Of a stretch of DNA of 64,000 bases, positions 48,762 to 59,516 are shown piece by piece; position 1 is the stretch's first letter; each line of letters opens with the position of its first letter. The position numbers were made by a program, and so were the translations under genes. The notes beneath the pieces were generated by a model, which saw only the letters and a program-made list of their open reading frames with translations, ran no database searches and was not told the DNA's origin. This DNA is from Cadophora sp. MPI-SDFR-AT-0126. Its lineage: Eukaryota > Ascomycota > Leotiomycetes > Helotiales > Ploettnerulaceae. Where the stretch lies: contig JAGMVK010000006.1 in the NCBI GenBank assembly GCA_020747065.1, positions 2,170,001-2,234,000 on the forward strand, in the 5' to 3' direction.

Positions 48762-51226
48762 ATTTTTCGAAAAGGGAGTGACTTTGACTTTCATTCTGTG
48801 GTATATTTGTGATTTATTGAGGGTGGTGATTTAGGGTCTCTGATTCGAGACACGGATGGAAGCTGGTCAAAGAAAGAAAGGTTGTTTATACGCGATTTGG
48901 GAGTTGGTAAATACCTCTATGCTATGCTATGTCCTATTTACCTTGGTTGGGCTTTTAGGGGGGTCGGAAGATAGGGGCGAGTCAATGACTATATAGATTG
49001 GTACCGTAGAATAGCTTGGGGAGGCGGGTTAGAGAGGAGAAGGGGGGGGGGGGGGGGGGGGGATGGCCTTAATGTAATGTTTGGAAAAATTTTAGTCACC
49101 TGCCTTCTGCATTTTTATATCTTCTGCTTCCAGTCTGTTCTTTCACAAGGTAAGTAAGCAGCTTGTCTAACGGACTTTATTCGCTTAGAAGTGACTCGGA
49201 TTGAGAATCTGGAAGGGATGGGCGGGGGACATTCGCTTTCGCTTGCTCATGTGTTTTTGTTTACTCTCCCTTCCGGCACCCTCCATCCTTTGTTGAGGTT
49301 GTTCTTTTGCCTCGATGTCGATCGCGTACAGCGGCACTTCTCACGTCCCTGTACATCATAAGAGATGAAGTATATCATTCACTTCACCCGGACGACTGAA
49401 CTGGCTAGTTGGTTTTTATTTCTCCGTTGTTGCACTTCTCTTTTTGAGTGGATTATTCACTTCTCTAAGTTACTTGCTGGGTGACTTGCTTGGTTGTAGG
49501 AGGGGAAGAAGCAAAGTGGAATGAGATGAATACTTGGGAGATGTTGTAATCATTTGAAGTCCGGGAGGTACGAGCATGTCAGCAAATCAACACAGAGTGT
49601 TTGGTGCTCGCTCGCTCGCTCGTTCTGAGTGGGGGGTTGGAAACTAGCTGACGGGGGAGAGGGATGGTCACTTGCGCGGTGTATGTGTGTGTGTGTGTGG
49701 TTGGATATGAGTTGGGCTTCGGGCTTTGGGCTTTGGGATCGAATTTGTCGTATGGAGGGTGGGAGGGAGCGGAGTGAGTGAATGTTAGTGGAAATGATGG
49801 TGAAGGTGGAGATGACGGCCGAAATTCTAGCGGCAAGTAAACAACGGCATTCAGATCGAGAAAAAGTCGATGAAGCTGTCACTTATAACCATACTACCTT
49901 CAATCCCAAATGAACAGCTTATACTTACCCAGTGAACTATATTTTAATCTTGATGAGCGTCTGGATGTCGAGAAATGATATAGCGGGGTCTCCAACCAAG
50001 GTTCGCTGACTTCATGCTACATGGAACTTTGCTGAGAAGACGGAGTGTGGGCTTTCAAAAGCCTTTCTAGTTTTTTGACGTAGCATCGGCTTAGTTTGTG
50101 ATTTGGGTTGAGGTGGGTTGGAGTGGGAGGGAAAAGGCAGACGAGATCTGGTGAATTTTATGGAGAGAGGAACGAGGATAGCTGGCAGTTCGAAGTGAAG
50201 TGGTAGTGAGTGTGAATAGTAGGTGATATTGATTGCCTGGGAGCGGCTTCTGGTTAGAGATCGTAGCGTACTCATTGAGGATGTAAATTGAGGATGGGGA
50301 AAGACGGGTGAATGTGTGGGTATTGGTATCTGGGAGGAGGTATATAAATAAACTCTACTTCTCAACGAGGTTGGACCCAGTCCACATGACATCAAGGGAG
50401 GGAATATAGGGGACGGCTTGGGATGTTTGTACTTCCTTTATCATTTTAAGTTTCGTAATAATCCCTCAACCCCCTCATCACTTCCTACTTCCTTGATTCT
50501 ATTCATGCCACAAGAATCAGATTGACTTACTCCTTGCAAAGTCGACGGCTGGTTTCAGATGGAAGAAGCCGAGTTGTTGTCGATCAGTCGTCTGCTGTCT
50601 TCCATTCTCCGATCGTCAACTGATAAGTTAATCTGCACTGAGAACTTCCAATAGCCGTTCAGCAAGAATCAATCCATGTTGACTTCTCCTTCACGGTGAT
50701 AGCGTGATCGTGCGCGTTGACGAAAAAACGCCTAGAAGTGAGAAGTGAGAACAGATGAGACGTATCACAAGCCCCAGACCAACACAAGTCATGGTAGTAG
50801 GATCCCAGACAATTTGGTGGATGTGAATTCTTGTTTCTATGAGAGTTGGGTGGAGTGTTTATATATTTGGCAATGGAGTAGGGATTTCGAAATTTTAGTG
50901 TTAAAGGAAAACAGGAAACTACGCTAGTCCTCCCAAAGTCACTTCCACAACTATCCCTTCCTTTTTCCTCTATTAGTGCTCCTGGGTAGATGCGCTAGTG
51001 CCTTTGTTCACCTCGTTACAACCTCGCTAAATACCCTGTTTTTGATCGACGAGGAGAGAGCAAAATGGACGAGCAGAACATCAAAATACGTCAGATGATA
51101 GTAATAGAGAAATTTACCGAAGTGTACAGTACTTTCCCACTCCTTTATTTCGAGGAAGGATCCATTGAGGCTAAAGTCCAAAGTGTATTTGTCTTCCCCG
51201 CTACGTAACACCTCGTCTAAGCTCAA
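48762..51226. other. 2.5-kb convergent intergenic region
   Basis: This lies between two 3' gene ends. It holds a 21-base G run (49042-49062), short (TG)n and (GCTC)n tracts near 49.6-49.7 kb, and no supported gene. Frames on the minus strand next to 51226 continue in phase with the upstream gene after its stop (see findings). Confidence 0.5.
49042..49062 (+). repeat. Homopolymer run of 21 G
   Basis: An uninterrupted G tract sits about 280 bp after the fasciclin stop codon. It is prone to length error and could form a quadruplex. Confidence 0.9.
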
Positions 51227-52903
51227 TCACAAACCACCGGGACAAATCCTCAAACATTGAAGCAAGTCCTGCGCTACAACTTTGCCATATAAACCATCCT
51301 TGTCATCAATCCCAACGCTCAAAATGACCTCGTCATCCAGATATCCCGTGCCCTTCTCTCTGATATCACTTTCTGCTCTACCCCACGCATATGCAATAGT
51401 CGTAGTATACGTGAACTCACCCCAAACACCTCTATTCTCATGTTTAGCTTCCGGAACATCATCCCAGATTTCCAACGGTTTCCAGCCTCTATTGGTTTCG
51501 TTTGCTAGGAGGATGGGATGCTGACTGACGGCTAGCATATTAAATGGCCATGTCGCGGACCAGATGACAAAGTAGCGTTCATAGCGGATCGGGAGACCGA
51601 ATCCGTTGTTATTTTTTCGTTGGATGGCAGCGAAGAAGACGGTCGCGGGATTGTCGGCGATGCAGCTTGTGTTTGATTGTGTGCAGAGGATGAGCTTCAG
51701 CGCGGGAGTGGCTTGATGCCATGATGAACTGACAGTGAATATATCCGTTTCTGCTTCGCCGAGCTCATCTGACAGGCAGGGCTGTTCGAATGGGTCTGTC
51801 ATATTCTGTGTTGTCAACCCGCCTCCGATTAGTTGTGCGAAGGTCCGGGTTGTGGAGTTCAATTCGTATTGCAGGTAGGATGTCGCTGGTGAGGGGAAGA
51901 ACATCACCCAGTTCTTTTCGTAGCTCTGGCGTGTCGATGGCGGGTTCCGAGTGAGCTCTGTCAATGTGGGGTAAGACATCAATGGACCAGGGCCAAGACG
52001 ACGAGGGGAGGAAGCAAATGTTTCTTCAATGGTTGGATATATGACTCGGAGATCGATGGTCCAGAGACCAATACAAGCGTATCTTGACCTGCATATTTTT
52101 AACATCTATCTTGAGAACTCTGAAGACACTGCTTACTGGGAAACCACCATGAGTATCGGCTCTCCTCTGCCAGAATAGAACAGCCTGGGGTCATGAAATC
52201 CTGGAATGTCAGCCAATGTCTGTTCCACACCCGAACAGCGCTCAGCAGGAGTCGGCGGCACATCGACCTCAACGGGTGTAGTAACACATCTCAATCCTCC
52301 ATTCGGTCCCAACACTTGCAGATCTTCTTCGGTACAGGTCCTCTCAAGTGGTGTCGTGGAGCGCTTATCCTTCGGACGACATATGCTCGCTTCACAAAGC
52401 ACATTCCTTCTATAGGCTTCGCCGTTCGCTACAACCATGCTGACGATGATGTACTGGTTGTCTGCCCAGTATGGAAGAGCGAAGATGGAGGGATTCCAGA
52501 AGGTGCGTTTTTCTTCTGTCTGGATGGAAGGCGGGTTCATGGAGATATTGTAGAGAAGGTTCGGGAGGCGGATATGTCCTGTGAAGCGGTTCGGTGACCG
52601 AGGACATATTCTGAGATCGAGTAGAGTTTGAGGCACAGCCGTGTTGATTCCTAAAGGCGAAATTGGCATGGTGTAGTCCGCCGATGGTGTGTCGAGCTTC
52701 ACCCCTGGTACCTTATCTGCAGCGGAGTTTTTGTGGGTTGAAAGGTTGGTGAAGGAAGGAGATATCGGAATTCTGAGAGGGTCTTTGATCTCGGGGAATC
52801 GTGTTGGATATCGTGAGTCTGGAGATCTCGGGATTTTGAGCAAGATGCAGATGAAGCAAAGAGCAGCAAGGGGCAGCAAGAGTCTCTTCAAGAACGGCAA
52901 CAT
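51227..52903 (-). CDS. Type II membrane protein with a beta-propeller-like glycan-processing domain
   Basis: Two exons, 52903-52137 and 52088-51227, with a 48-nt intron, give 542 aa. An N-terminal anchor (about residues 7-22) without a clear cleavage site suggests a Golgi type II or surface protein. Ordered motifs in the lumenal part are FWNPS (135-139), GFHDPRLFYSG (235-245), YEKNWVMFF (312-320) and a C-terminal YLDDEVILSVGIDD (505-518). The pattern of N-P near the start, D-P-R-L, E-K-N-W and D-D-E resembles five-bladed propeller glycosyltransferase/phosphorylase-like proteins, such as beta-mannosyltransferase-type families. I cannot assign it to a named family. It is cysteine-rich in the middle (C170-C223), with several N-glycosylation sequons. 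It shares a short promoter with the divergent SGNH esterase gene, which suggests a joint role in glycan synthesis or decoration. Confidence 0.85.
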
Positions 52904-53168
52904 GGTTCTGATGCAGCCGACAAACGCCTTTCATAAGAGGATCTAAGAGAATTATATCTGCGGCAGAGTTAAAATGGAAACCGGGTATTAGGCTGGATCT
53001 GGTTGCTGCAAGTGTGGTCGCACCTGCTGTTCTAATTCTCATCTACCTTAACCCGGCCACATAGGTCATAATGTATCAACGAAACCTCCCCAGATCTTCA
53101 TAGCAACACTTCATACTGACCTGGTGTACACTTCTCATTAGCTGTCTCATAGAGCCTTCATACCAATC
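52904..53168. promoter_or_regulatory. 265-bp bidirectional promoter region
   Basis: The start codons of the propeller-like gene (minus) and the SGNH esterase gene (plus) are separated by only 265 bp in divergent orientation. This compact spacing contrasts with the multi-kilobase spacers elsewhere in the window and suggests shared control. I could not name specific transcription-factor sites. Confidence 0.6.
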
Positions 53169-55210
53169 ATGGTTTACCATTCGCCCTATTCAACACCAGA
53201 CGGCACACCCCTGGCACCTGAGGTCGTCGAGGCATCAACGCCATGGTCAGATGTCCTACTTGAAGACTTACAAACTACGATCCACTTCAATGCCCCGACT
53301 CAGCTGATTCGAAAATACGGATATGGCTCGCACAAGGCGCGTTCCCGTGGCTGGGGGAAAGCATTTTGGCTGAGTGTGTTTGTGGTCACAGTTCTGTGGT
53401 GGGCATTGCTGAGAGGTCAAGATGGTCGATATCGTGAGGAAACGAAGACTGTCCTCGATATGCCGAGGCTGGATGGACTGCAATTTATTGATGCAAGTCA
53501 CCCGTACATTCGGGTAAGCTCTGGGACCCTCCTCGCCGGCCTGGAACCCAGATTGACAGGATTGCAGTATGTTGGGCGCTGGCTGGCGACCGCAGATGGA
53601 ACACACAAGGATGGATCATTTCCAGGTCAAAATATCACAGGGATACTGCGAGAAGCTGCTGATGTCTTTAAGGAGTATACTTCGACTTTGAAATCAACGG
53701 GAGCTCGACCGTACTCATCTCTCTCCATAATAGCGAACAACAAGCTCAGCCCTTAGCAAAAGATCCAAGATCAATTTCTCCAGCTCGCCCCTTCATCCCC
53801 TTGACCAACACTTGGAGTGCAGCTCCCATATCTTTGCTCGTCAGGATCGATGATGATGAGTATCTTGTTCTACCGAATGCCACTTCGTTGGTCTCGATAA
53901 GTAGAAGAAATTTGAACCCACTCTCACGTCACGAGATTCGCATAATTGCTCCCATGGTTGGGGGTGATACTGTCGAGACACTCCAAATCGAGGGGATCTG
54001 GATAGATGAGGGAGGACAATTGCTGCCATACCAATATACCCCAAGCGCGACAGAACCATTTTCGCAGCAAGCAGAGAGCAGAGGGCAGAGGAGAATGCTG
54101 GAAGTTGTGACAGACTTGCTAGGTTCCATAGCTGGAAAACACAGGAGAAAGAACACTGGCACCAGTCGCGGTATTCTGGGAGGTGTGATGGGATGGGAGT
54201 ATTTGCTCGGAGAGATGTTCGGAAGTGACCATGTCACTATAGGAAATGATGGTATGTGCCTGATTCCGAACTGTATCGGTGGAAGAGGATCGCCTGCCGG
54301 ACTTGCAGATGTATTTTTTCAAAGGTTCGTGCCCTGCTCAGCGTCAAGAACATTGAAGACTGACATGGTTGACAGCGGGCCCGCTGGCTCGGAGCAGTAC
54401 ACACACCCTTGGGTTTTCCAAGAGTACACCCCGGATGTCATTGTAAGTAGTCGTGAACAAGAAATGGTCACTTCTAACAACACGTCCAGGTCATGAATAT
54501 TGGCAGTTCTGATTGGGACTCGTTTCAGACACACACCCAGGAGTACAACAAGACATTATGGGAGCTCAGTGTCAGTTTCGAAGAGACCTACATTACGATG
54601 ATACAGGCAATCCGGACTTTGGCATATCCCAAATACTCTGCGGCGACGATGGGTTCCTCCAGGTACATCTATTCGGGACAGAATGCCGCAGCAGGTGTGC
54701 CTATTTTCGTCATGAGACCATTCCGAGGACAACTCGAACAAGCAACGCACGCTGTGGTAGACAGGTTGCGAAAGGAAGGTGACAAGAGCGTGTTTTGGCT
54801 CGACACCTCGGGTTGGTTGAACACGGAGGTGGATTTTGATGGTCGACCAGAAGATCAAGATTTCTTCCTTGACGGTAGGATATTCGATCCAATATTGGCT
54901 TGGTATATTGACAAAATGAACAGAAGAGAGCCCAACCAAACAATGGCGTTTGACAGAACGAGCAAACCAGAAGTTAGTGGCCCTCTCTCTTTCTGCCCTG
55001 AATCTAGACATCCTGACTTCGTAATGGCAAAGAGTAGCAATCTTGCTTCACATGCATGTTTGCAGATACCTCGCTCGAGAGGTAGACAAGTGTGCTTTCC
55101 TGCCACCTGAAATATATCTTGGTAAAGCTCTCGATCATGATGCAATTCGGCTCAATGAATTCCTGGAGGATGAAAAGGAAAAGAAGTTGAAGAAACTTTT
55201 CTGGAATTGA
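53169..55210 (+). CDS. Membrane-anchored SGNH/GDSL-like (CE2-like) esterase
   Basis: This is a probable O-acyl esterase or acyltransferase-like enzyme acting on a glycan in the secretory pathway or at the surface. The model is 53169-53513, 53568-53625, 53673-54324, 54376-54442, 54490-54976 and 55035-55210, giving 594 aa. A cytosolic N-terminus precedes one anchor (about 65-82). A beta-sandwich-like module follows, with YVGRWLATADGTHKDGSFPG and FEINGSSTVLISLHN, as in CE2-type esterases. The SGNH core has TDLLGSIAG, GGVMGWEYLLGEMFG, NIGSSDWDSF (about 377-386), MRPFRGQ and WLDTSGWLN. LHMHVCRYLA and KCAFLPPEIYLG lie near the C-terminus. The last intron is the weakest part: its donor is GTGGCC. 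It was chosen because it restores the conserved LHMHVC frame. Substrate is unknown. Confidence 0.85.
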
Positions 55211-55890
55211 GTTGAAGTCAAATCATCGACGCGGGCTTGGCGATCTTGGTGTTGCTCGGATCCGGAGAAGTGGGTGGGATCTGCCGTCTGTGCCTGAATG
55301 ATGTGATGGTGGCATGTCTGGTAGTTGAGGTTGGGATCTTACCCGGATTATTTGTATCACTTGTGGCTATCACCTTTTTCCTGAGGTAGCATATCTGTAA
55401 TTAAAGACTCGAAACCTCCTCTCCTCATCTCTCTCTCCCTCATTGTGGATACGACATGACAAGGCAGATCGACGGTGGCCGCGCCAGGATCGATTTCTGC
55501 TCCAAGCGCGGCCGATGCGATGATGTCGTTGCAAAAGTGGGTGGGTAATGCCGCCTGGCCTGGAAAGGAAGCTCTGTGACTTTGCTTTTTACACCACCAC
55601 AACCACAACATCTATCACGTCCCACAATGGCAACGCCGATAGATTGATCTTCTGATATCAGGAAGAGACATCAAGCTCTTCTCCTTCCTCTCACTGAGCA
55701 GTATTCTTATTCCCATTCTCTTCTTACCACAGCATACTCTTCAACCGGAGTCAACCCACTTTTGCGACGAGCACACGACCAACTCTGGAGCCTCGAATCT
55801 ACCCCCAGATACTGATCCTGTACGACAAGAATACTCCTCAGACGAGCCCGACAACCCAATTAAGACACAATTCCTCAATACCGGCCCTCA
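55211..55890. other. Intergenic region and MFS promoter/leader
   Basis: This 680-bp spacer lies between the esterase stop and the transporter start. The last 250 bases are CT-rich and probably form the 5' leader of the MFS gene. No gene was seen. Confidence 0.55.
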
Positions 55891-57735
55891 ATGGTCTCCA
55901 AGCGCGCCGAAATGGAGCGCCGCAAATCCTCAACCCCTCACTACCAAACTTTTCCCACGCCGCCTCCTAAATCCCGCGGCCGACCACCCATCTCGCCCTC
56001 TTCCACAAGCAGCGTTGGTTTCGACGGTTCGCACAATGATGGGAATCATTCGCACAACGGCGGACTCGCAGATAACGAGCATGGGAACTCGCCCCTCCCG
56101 AAGAAACAACTCGCGATTCTGGCCATCATCGCTCTGGCCGAGCAGACAGCCCTGAACTCCATCTCGCCCTATCTGCCGGAGATGACTTCTACATTCCCGG
56201 AGGTGGACGTTGGGCAGATAGGCTTGTATGTCGGTACGATTGCGTCGTCGTTTGCGCTTGCGCAGTTTGCGACAAATTTCTTCTGGGGATGGCTGAGTGA
56301 TCGCGTGGGCAGGAAACCAGTGGTGATGCTGGGCACGGCGCTGACGGCGGGGTGTTTTGTGGCATTCGGATTCTGTAGGACGTTGTGGCAGGCGGTGCTG
56401 GTGCAGGCGTTGATGGGGCTGGTGAATGGGAATCAAGGTGTCATAAGTACGTGTTTAGGAGAGATCACGGACAGGAGTAATCAAAGTAAGGCGTTTGTGT
56501 ATCTGCCGGTCATATATGGAATTGGGGGCATTACAGGACCAGCGGTGGGTGGACTGCTGGTAATGCAGGATGATCCATTTAGGAAGGGCAAGAAGAATCC
56601 GTTTCCGTATTTGTTACCGAATCTCTTCTCCGCGACGATACTGGTCATAGATTTGTTGCTTACGGGATTATTCTTGGAGGAAAGTCTGGAGGAAGCAAAG
56701 GATCTGCCGCCGTTGAAGCAGAGGGTGGGAAATCTATTCAGTTGGCTATGGCAGTTCACCGGAGCAGCACATCGCCCTACGTATCTACGAGCACACTTAC
56801 GACATCACGATTCTCGACACAGGGCAGGACTAGGCGGTATTGACTCAGAAGAAGAGACGGACAACGAAAGCGAAACCCAATCTCTCCTCTCCATGCGCGG
56901 CTTCTTCGCAAATAACGACAGCCAGCTCACAAGCAAGGAAGTGCTAAACCGCGATACCATTCTCCTCCTCTGCACCTACCTCGTCTTCCAACTCTCCAAC
57001 ATATCCTACAACTCGCTCTACCCAATCTTCGCCTCCTCGCCTCAACCGACTGGTCGCAACCTCTCGCCCGAGGAAATCGGCCTCTCGCTTTCCTTTGCAG
57101 GGATCGTGACAATCGTTTTCCAAGTTGGCATTTTTGGGAAGTTGAAGGAGAAGATGGGGAATAGAGCGACGTACAGAGCGGGGCTTTTCTTGTTTTTCAT
57201 CTCGATGCTAATGATGCCTTGGGTGGGATACAAGGACTCAAAGCCGTTGTTTGGTGTCTGGAGTGGGAAGGTGTGGTTATGGGTTGAATTGGGCTTTGTG
57301 TTGCTTGTGAAGACCGTTGCTGCTGTTGGGGGGTTGACGAGTGCCTTGCTACTTGTAAGTGTTCTTGGCCTTTCGATTGTTCTTGGCATCAAACTAAAAC
57401 CCTCCCTTTAGATAACCAACAGCGCACCCAACCACAACGTCCTTGGCACCCTCAACGGCCTCGCTCAAACCCTCTCCGCCGCCGGTCGCGCAGCCGGGCC
57501 GTTCCTCTCCGGTGGACTCTTCTCGATCGCCACGCGTGTACATCCTAAAGGCGAAGCACTCGCCTGGGGCGTCTTCGGCGGTATTGCATTCCTGGGTTTC
57601 CTTGCTAGTTTCGGGATTAGAGGGAAGGATCTGGAGAGTGCGGAGTGGGAGGACGATGATGGTAGTGCTGGGGAGGATAGTGGGAGTGAGGACTTGGAGG
57701 GGAGTGGAGAGGACGGCCGCGTTGGTGGGAGGTGA
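55891..57735 (+). CDS. MFS transporter, DHA1-like (TetA/YCR023C type)
   Basis: This is a 12-span proton-coupled exporter or facilitator. Exons are 55891-57354 and 57412-57735 (57-nt intron, phase 0), giving 595 aa. A long hydrophilic N-terminal tail (about residues 1-70, rich in Ser, Pro and Asn) precedes span 1. Motif A of MFS is GWLSDRVGRKP (about 133-143). Span 5 carries the antiporter-type GIGGITGPAVGG motif. A charged central loop (about 275-350) with RAHLRHHDSRHR and an acidic EEETDNESE stretch separates the halves. After the intron, NSAPNHNVLGTLNGLAQTLSAAGRAAGP is a signature of this subfamily. The C-terminal tail is acidic. Retaining the intron would give a premature stop after 18 residues. 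Substrate is unknown; the subfamily includes drug- and metal-related transporters, and a vacuolar or plasma-membrane site is possible. Confidence 0.95.
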
Positions 57736-58430
57736 TGATTTTTGATCTTGATATCAATAAATGGAGTAAGTGCAGGGAGGAGATGGAGGAGGAGGAAGGA
57801 GTGTAAATTTATGATTATGGCGGGCATTGGCGTTTTCGAGACTGGGTCCATGGGTTCATTGGGTCTTGTTGGACACATGTGTCCAGTGGAAGGACAGACA
57901 TAGATGGTGCATTGTATGCATACTACATGGACTAGAAGCAATAGCAAGCGAGTATAGAGCAAGACTCAGATACAGAAAGCGGGTCGATGGTTAGCTTCAG
58001 CAGCTGCCTCGGTCGCTGGTTGGTACAGTACGGTATAGTACAACACAGCGATACGGCGTTACTGTGTAGCGCTCTTATAAGGAAAAGCATGGTATCTCAA
58101 ATCATCTACTGCACTGGTTCTGCGCTCTGGCTTTGGGAGGTGCAATACTTCAAGTCATGCTCACAGTGAAAATGTCTCCCACTAGTACGAACCGATTCAA
58201 AAAACGGCACTAACTGAGACTACAGTAAATAGACGAAGAACTGTGGCCACCATACAAACACCATTAATTTTCGGGCAATACCTCACTGGCTATTTGTGCT
58301 CAAATATTAATTATAAATGAAGATTACCCAGGAGTCATCATTGATGATAGCTGCATCGGAATTTAAATACTATCTAGTCCTAACTTGCATTGTAGCACAA
58401 TTCGTTACTGATGAAAGGGAAAAAGACAAA
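57736..58430. other. Intergenic region
   Basis: This 0.7-kb spacer lies between the MFS transporter and the F-box-like gene. No gene was seen. An in-frame upstream ATG at 58317 could extend the next protein by 38 residues, but the extension does not look conserved in character. Confidence 0.5.
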
Positions 58431-59516
58431 ATGGACAGTCCAGAACCTCACAACCAAGAACCAAAGCAAGCAAACTCAGACATCAACATCAGGCCATCTC
58501 CAACCTCCACACAGAAGACCCTCCTTCAAATATCGGACTTTCTCCCTCCCAGCTCAGCAGCCCTGTTAGCACTGTGCAACAAGCATCTCTCTTCCCTGCT
58601 CGGCCCCCAATCCTGGAAATCTGTCTCTTCAAAATACCGAGAGCACGAGGAAGAGCGCTTCCAATTCCTCGCCCTCTTATCACGGGATCTGCCTCTTCAA
58701 CACGCCTGCCATGGCTGCTTAACGCTTCACCGCAGCTCCTCCATCCTGCGGCCAGGGGATTCCGATGCACGATACCAGCCTACTCGTTGCGTCCGGCCCA
58801 TACCTCCCAGCGACTTTTTAGAAACAGGAATCATCCGCATATCGGACTACAGCGCTCCCTACTACTTACGCTTCGCCCATGTCCAGCTCGCGTCGAAGCG
58901 CCATCAGCACGGTCCTCCACACGGCATATCACTTCAAGATCTTAACTTTACAGAGTTGGTCTTGATCGATGATGATAGTGCTTGCTTCTTTACTGTGGAG
59001 CCTATGATCAATTCTGAATCTGGAGAGTTGCTACTGCGCTCCCAGGAATGGATACTTTCGAGTCGCGATTTGAGGGAAGATTTCGAGAGGAGGAGGGTTA
59101 CGCATGGGGCGTGTCAGCATCTAATGACGTATAATGGAGAGTTTGGGCTGGACGATACCTTGACGGCGTTGGTGAAGTGACAGATTGACCATATATCCAA
59201 ATCCCAAGCAGAGACAGAGTCCGGACCAGGGGCGGACGATGATGAAAGGTGCCCGTGCATGCAATTGCACCAGTGCCTGACATGCCCCACGGAATATCGT
59301 CTTGATGTCGTAGACATGCAGGATCTAGGGCCTACTCTCTACACCACCGAATGGCTTACTCTCGGATCTGGACAGACGTTTCACGATCCTTTTTGGAGGA
59401 GCCACGAGCTTTCGTCAGATGAGCCCAGACCACCTGGTTCGGTCCTTGGCAGTATCCGATCACGGTATGAGAGAGTGGAGGGAATGGGTTTGGGCATAGA
59501 AGAGCTTACGGATTGA
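58431..59516 (+). CDS. F-box-like fungal protein, interrupted by an in-frame TGA
   Basis: The N-terminal motif LLQISDFLPPSSAALLALCNKHLSSLLG (shown in part: ISDFLPPSSAALL) resembles the degenerate F-box of large fungal F-box families. These recruit substrates to SCF ubiquitin ligases. Then come HACHGCLTLH and a Cys/His pattern (THGACQHLM). The frame closes at TGA 59178-59180, but the same frame continues to 59516 with CMQLHQCLTCPTEYRLDVVD, which looks like the usual Cys-rich C-terminal half of such proteins, so the gene appears split. Either the stop is a disabling mutation or it lies in a very short intron: GTGAAG at 59172 with an AG 42 or 48 nt later keeps frame. I chose the start at 58431 rather than 58317 because the MDSPEP N-terminus precedes the conserved region directly. 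Confidence 0.55.
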
